Source: UBA1783 sp033808805
Lineage (GTDB): Bacteria; Bacillota_I; Bacilli_A; Erysipelotrichales; Erysipelotrichaceae
DNA: 64,000 nt
NCBI GenBank assembly: GCA_033808805.1
Contig: JAPXMY010000008.1
Span: 1-64,000, forward strand
Reading direction: 5' to 3'
This document shows, piece by piece, positions 62,729-64,000 of this stretch. The translations under genes and the position numbers were made by a program. Each line of letters opens with the position of its first letter. Within the stretch, counting starts at the first letter, position 1. The notes below the pieces were generated by a model. That model saw nothing but the letters and a program-made list of their open reading frames with translations. It was not told where the DNA came from and made no database searches.

Positions 62729-64000
62729 AACTTTTGACAACTTTGATTTAGCATATCTAAAAAGCATTGTTGATAATGATAGAATTTATGGCAAAGAAAA
62801 TATTTCCAGCGATTTCTCCCATGATGAGCTGGGTACCTTGAAAAATTATCCTGATGTTTTAATCAAGGTGAAAACCGTTCAGGAAATTTCAGACATTATG
62901 AAATATGCCTACGAAAAAAATATCCCTGTAACTGTTAGAGGTTCAGGAACAGGACTGGTAGGAGGGGCAGTTCCACTGGAAGGTGGAATTCTGCTTAACA
63001 CTTCTCTGATGAATCAGATTCTTGAACTGGATGAAAACAATTTCTCGATTACAGTAGAACCAGGAGTCTTACTGATGGATTTAGCTGCCTATGTAGAAGA
63101 AAATGACTTCTTTTACCCACCTGATCCGGGAGAAAAATCAGCAACTATCGGGGGTAATATTTCTACCAATGCCGGTGGTATGAGAGCGGTTAAATATGGT
63201 GTAACCAGAGATTATGTCAGATCTCTTAAAGTAGTAATGCCTAATGGTGATATTGAAACCTTTGGTGGCAATGTCGTTAAAAACTCTTCTGGTTATTCTT
63301 TGAAAGATTTAATTATCGGTTCAGAAGGAACACTGGCGATTGTAGTCGAAGCTACTTTAAAACTTTTGCCACTGCCTGATGAAAGTATTTCTTTGCTGGT
63401 ACCATTTAAGACAATGCAAGAGGCTTTAGATGCTGTGCCTGAAATACTGCGCTCAAAAACTAATCCAACGGCTGTTGAATATATGTCAAAAGAAACTATT
63501 CTCAACAGTGAAAAGTTTTTAGGCAAGAAATTTCCTGACACCAGATATGATGCTTACCTGTTATTAACTTTTGATGGAAATGATGTTAAATCAATTGAAG
63601 AAAACTACAGTAAAGTTGCTGATCTATGTCTTTCTTTAGGAGCGATTGATGCCTATTTCGTTGATACTGAAGAAAGAAAAAAATCAGTCTGGTCAGCCAG
63701 AGGAGCCTTTTTAGAAGCGATTAAAGCCTCAACCGACAAGATGGATGAATGTGATGTCGTCGTACCAAAAGATAAGATTGCTGATTATATCAGGTACACT
63801 CACCAACTGTCTAAAGAGTTAGATATCAGACTTCCTTCCTTTGGCCATGCTGGAGATGGAAACCTGCATATCTATTTATGTAAAGACGGTATGGATGAAC
63901 AGCTGTGGCAACAGAAGCTACAATTAACATTTGAAAAACTATACCAGAAAGCTGAAGAAATGAATGGCCTTGTCTCTGGAGAACATGGTATCGGATATGC
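62721..64000 (+). CDS. lctD: FAD-binding lactate dehydrogenase subunit (LctD/GlcD-like), 3' truncated by window
   Basis: At least 426 residues are visible and the frame is open at the right edge. The N-terminal FAD-binding domain of the PCMH (FAD_binding_4) type has VTVRGSGTGLVGGAVP, PPDPGEKSATIGGNISTNAG, and NSSGYSLKDLIIGSEGTLAI. The C-terminal FAD-oxidase domain shows FGHAGDGNLHIYL and GEHGIG, the latter close to the cut. GGAGG lies 11 bases upstream of ATG 62721, inside the EtfA gene. With the two Etf subunits it should form a lactate:NAD/ferredoxin oxidoreductase. Glycolate or another 2-hydroxy acid is the alternative. Confidence 0.9.
   Translation, partial: MYKTFDNFDLAYLKSIVDNDRIYGKENISSDFSHDELGTLKNYPDVLIKVKTVQEISDIMKYAYEKNIPVTVRGSGTGLVGGAVPLEGGILLNTSLMNQILELDENNFSITVEPGVLLMDLAAYVEENDFFYPPDPGEKSATIGGNISTNAGGMRAVKYGVTRDYVRSLKVVMPNGDIETFGGNVVKNSSGYSLKDLIIGSEGTLAIVVEATLKLLPLPDESISLLVPFKTMQEALDAVPEILRSKTNPTAVEYMSKETILNSEKFLGKKFPDTRYDAYLLLTFDGNDVKSIEENYSKVADLCLSLGAIDAYFVDTEERKKSVWSARGAFLEAIKASTDKMDECDVVVPKDKIADYIRYTHQLSKELDIRLPSFGHAGDGNLHIYLCKDGMDEQLWQQKLQLTFEKLYQKAEEMNGLVSGEHGIGY

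Overview
The window is 64 kb of AT-rich bacterial chromosome from a low-GC Bacillota (Firmicutes). The evidence is AGGAGG-type ribosome sites on nearly every gene, short T-tailed hairpin terminators, TTGNNN-17-TATAAT promoters, a T-box, a PyrR-type attenuator, an FMN riboswitch, a CIRCE element and several PTS genes. An Etf/lactate dehydrogenase (LctBCD-type) operon and a long Cna-B-like repeat surface protein point to an anaerobic gut fermenter. Erysipelotrichia is my guess, but no taxonomic marker in the window proves it.

Region 1 (1-37,850) is mostly housekeeping. It holds the end of a Gfo/Idh/MocA oxidoreductase, cutC, a tandem HAD phosphatase, two hypothetical genes, PPK2, a DUF1576 membrane protein, tRNA-Trp, a MazG-like pyrophosphohydrolase, PepV and a DUF6591-like zinc-ribbon protein. 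A giant sortase-anchored repeat protein follows, with its frame broken by one in-frame TAA. Then come an FMN-riboswitch-controlled ribU, a Trk/Ktr potassium uptake operon, a histidine-phosphatase relative lacking the second catalytic His, htpG under a CIRCE element, a WYL regulator, surE, an iron-sulfur aldo/keto reductase with a flavodoxin-like protein, pnuC, a MarR-controlled heterodimeric ABC exporter, a uracil permease with a PyrR-like attenuator, enolase, a metallo-beta-lactamase-fold protein, and lysS behind a T-box.

Region 2 (about 37,850-58,000) looks like an accessory island with different codon habits. Its left part (38.0-46.4 kb) is a catabolic locus for cell-wall sugars: an AraC regulator, MurP (EIIBC), EIIA, MupG, a DUF3284 protein, MurQ, and a mannose-family EIIB plus a fused EIICD, followed upstream by a hexapeptide acetyltransferase. 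The EIICD gene carries an in-frame TGA and a one-base frameshift. This block is bracketed by two related, directly oriented decayed sequences (37,850 and 46,680) that look like 3' ends of one mobile element. Next come MerR-MATE with a textbook MerR operator, an unrecognised EF-hand-like protein, a frameshifted PLD/DEAD-helicase/DUF3427-type gene followed by NUDIX, a DUF1016 nuclease-like gene, and a three-gene operon of unrecognised proteins (55.1-57.7 kb). The right half resembles a defence island.

Region 3 (58,000-64,000) returns to core-like sequence. It has a TIM-barrel epimerase-like protein, a secreted NlpC-like protein, an aromatic-acid-exporter-like membrane protein, and an operon for an electron-bifurcating lactate dehydrogenase (EtfB, EtfA with an Fe-S domain, FAD oxidase) that runs off the window.

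Three genes, all surface or accessory, carry disruptive lesions. These are either real decay or switching, or assembly errors, and can be checked in reads. No CRISPR array, rRNA or intact insertion sequence was seen.
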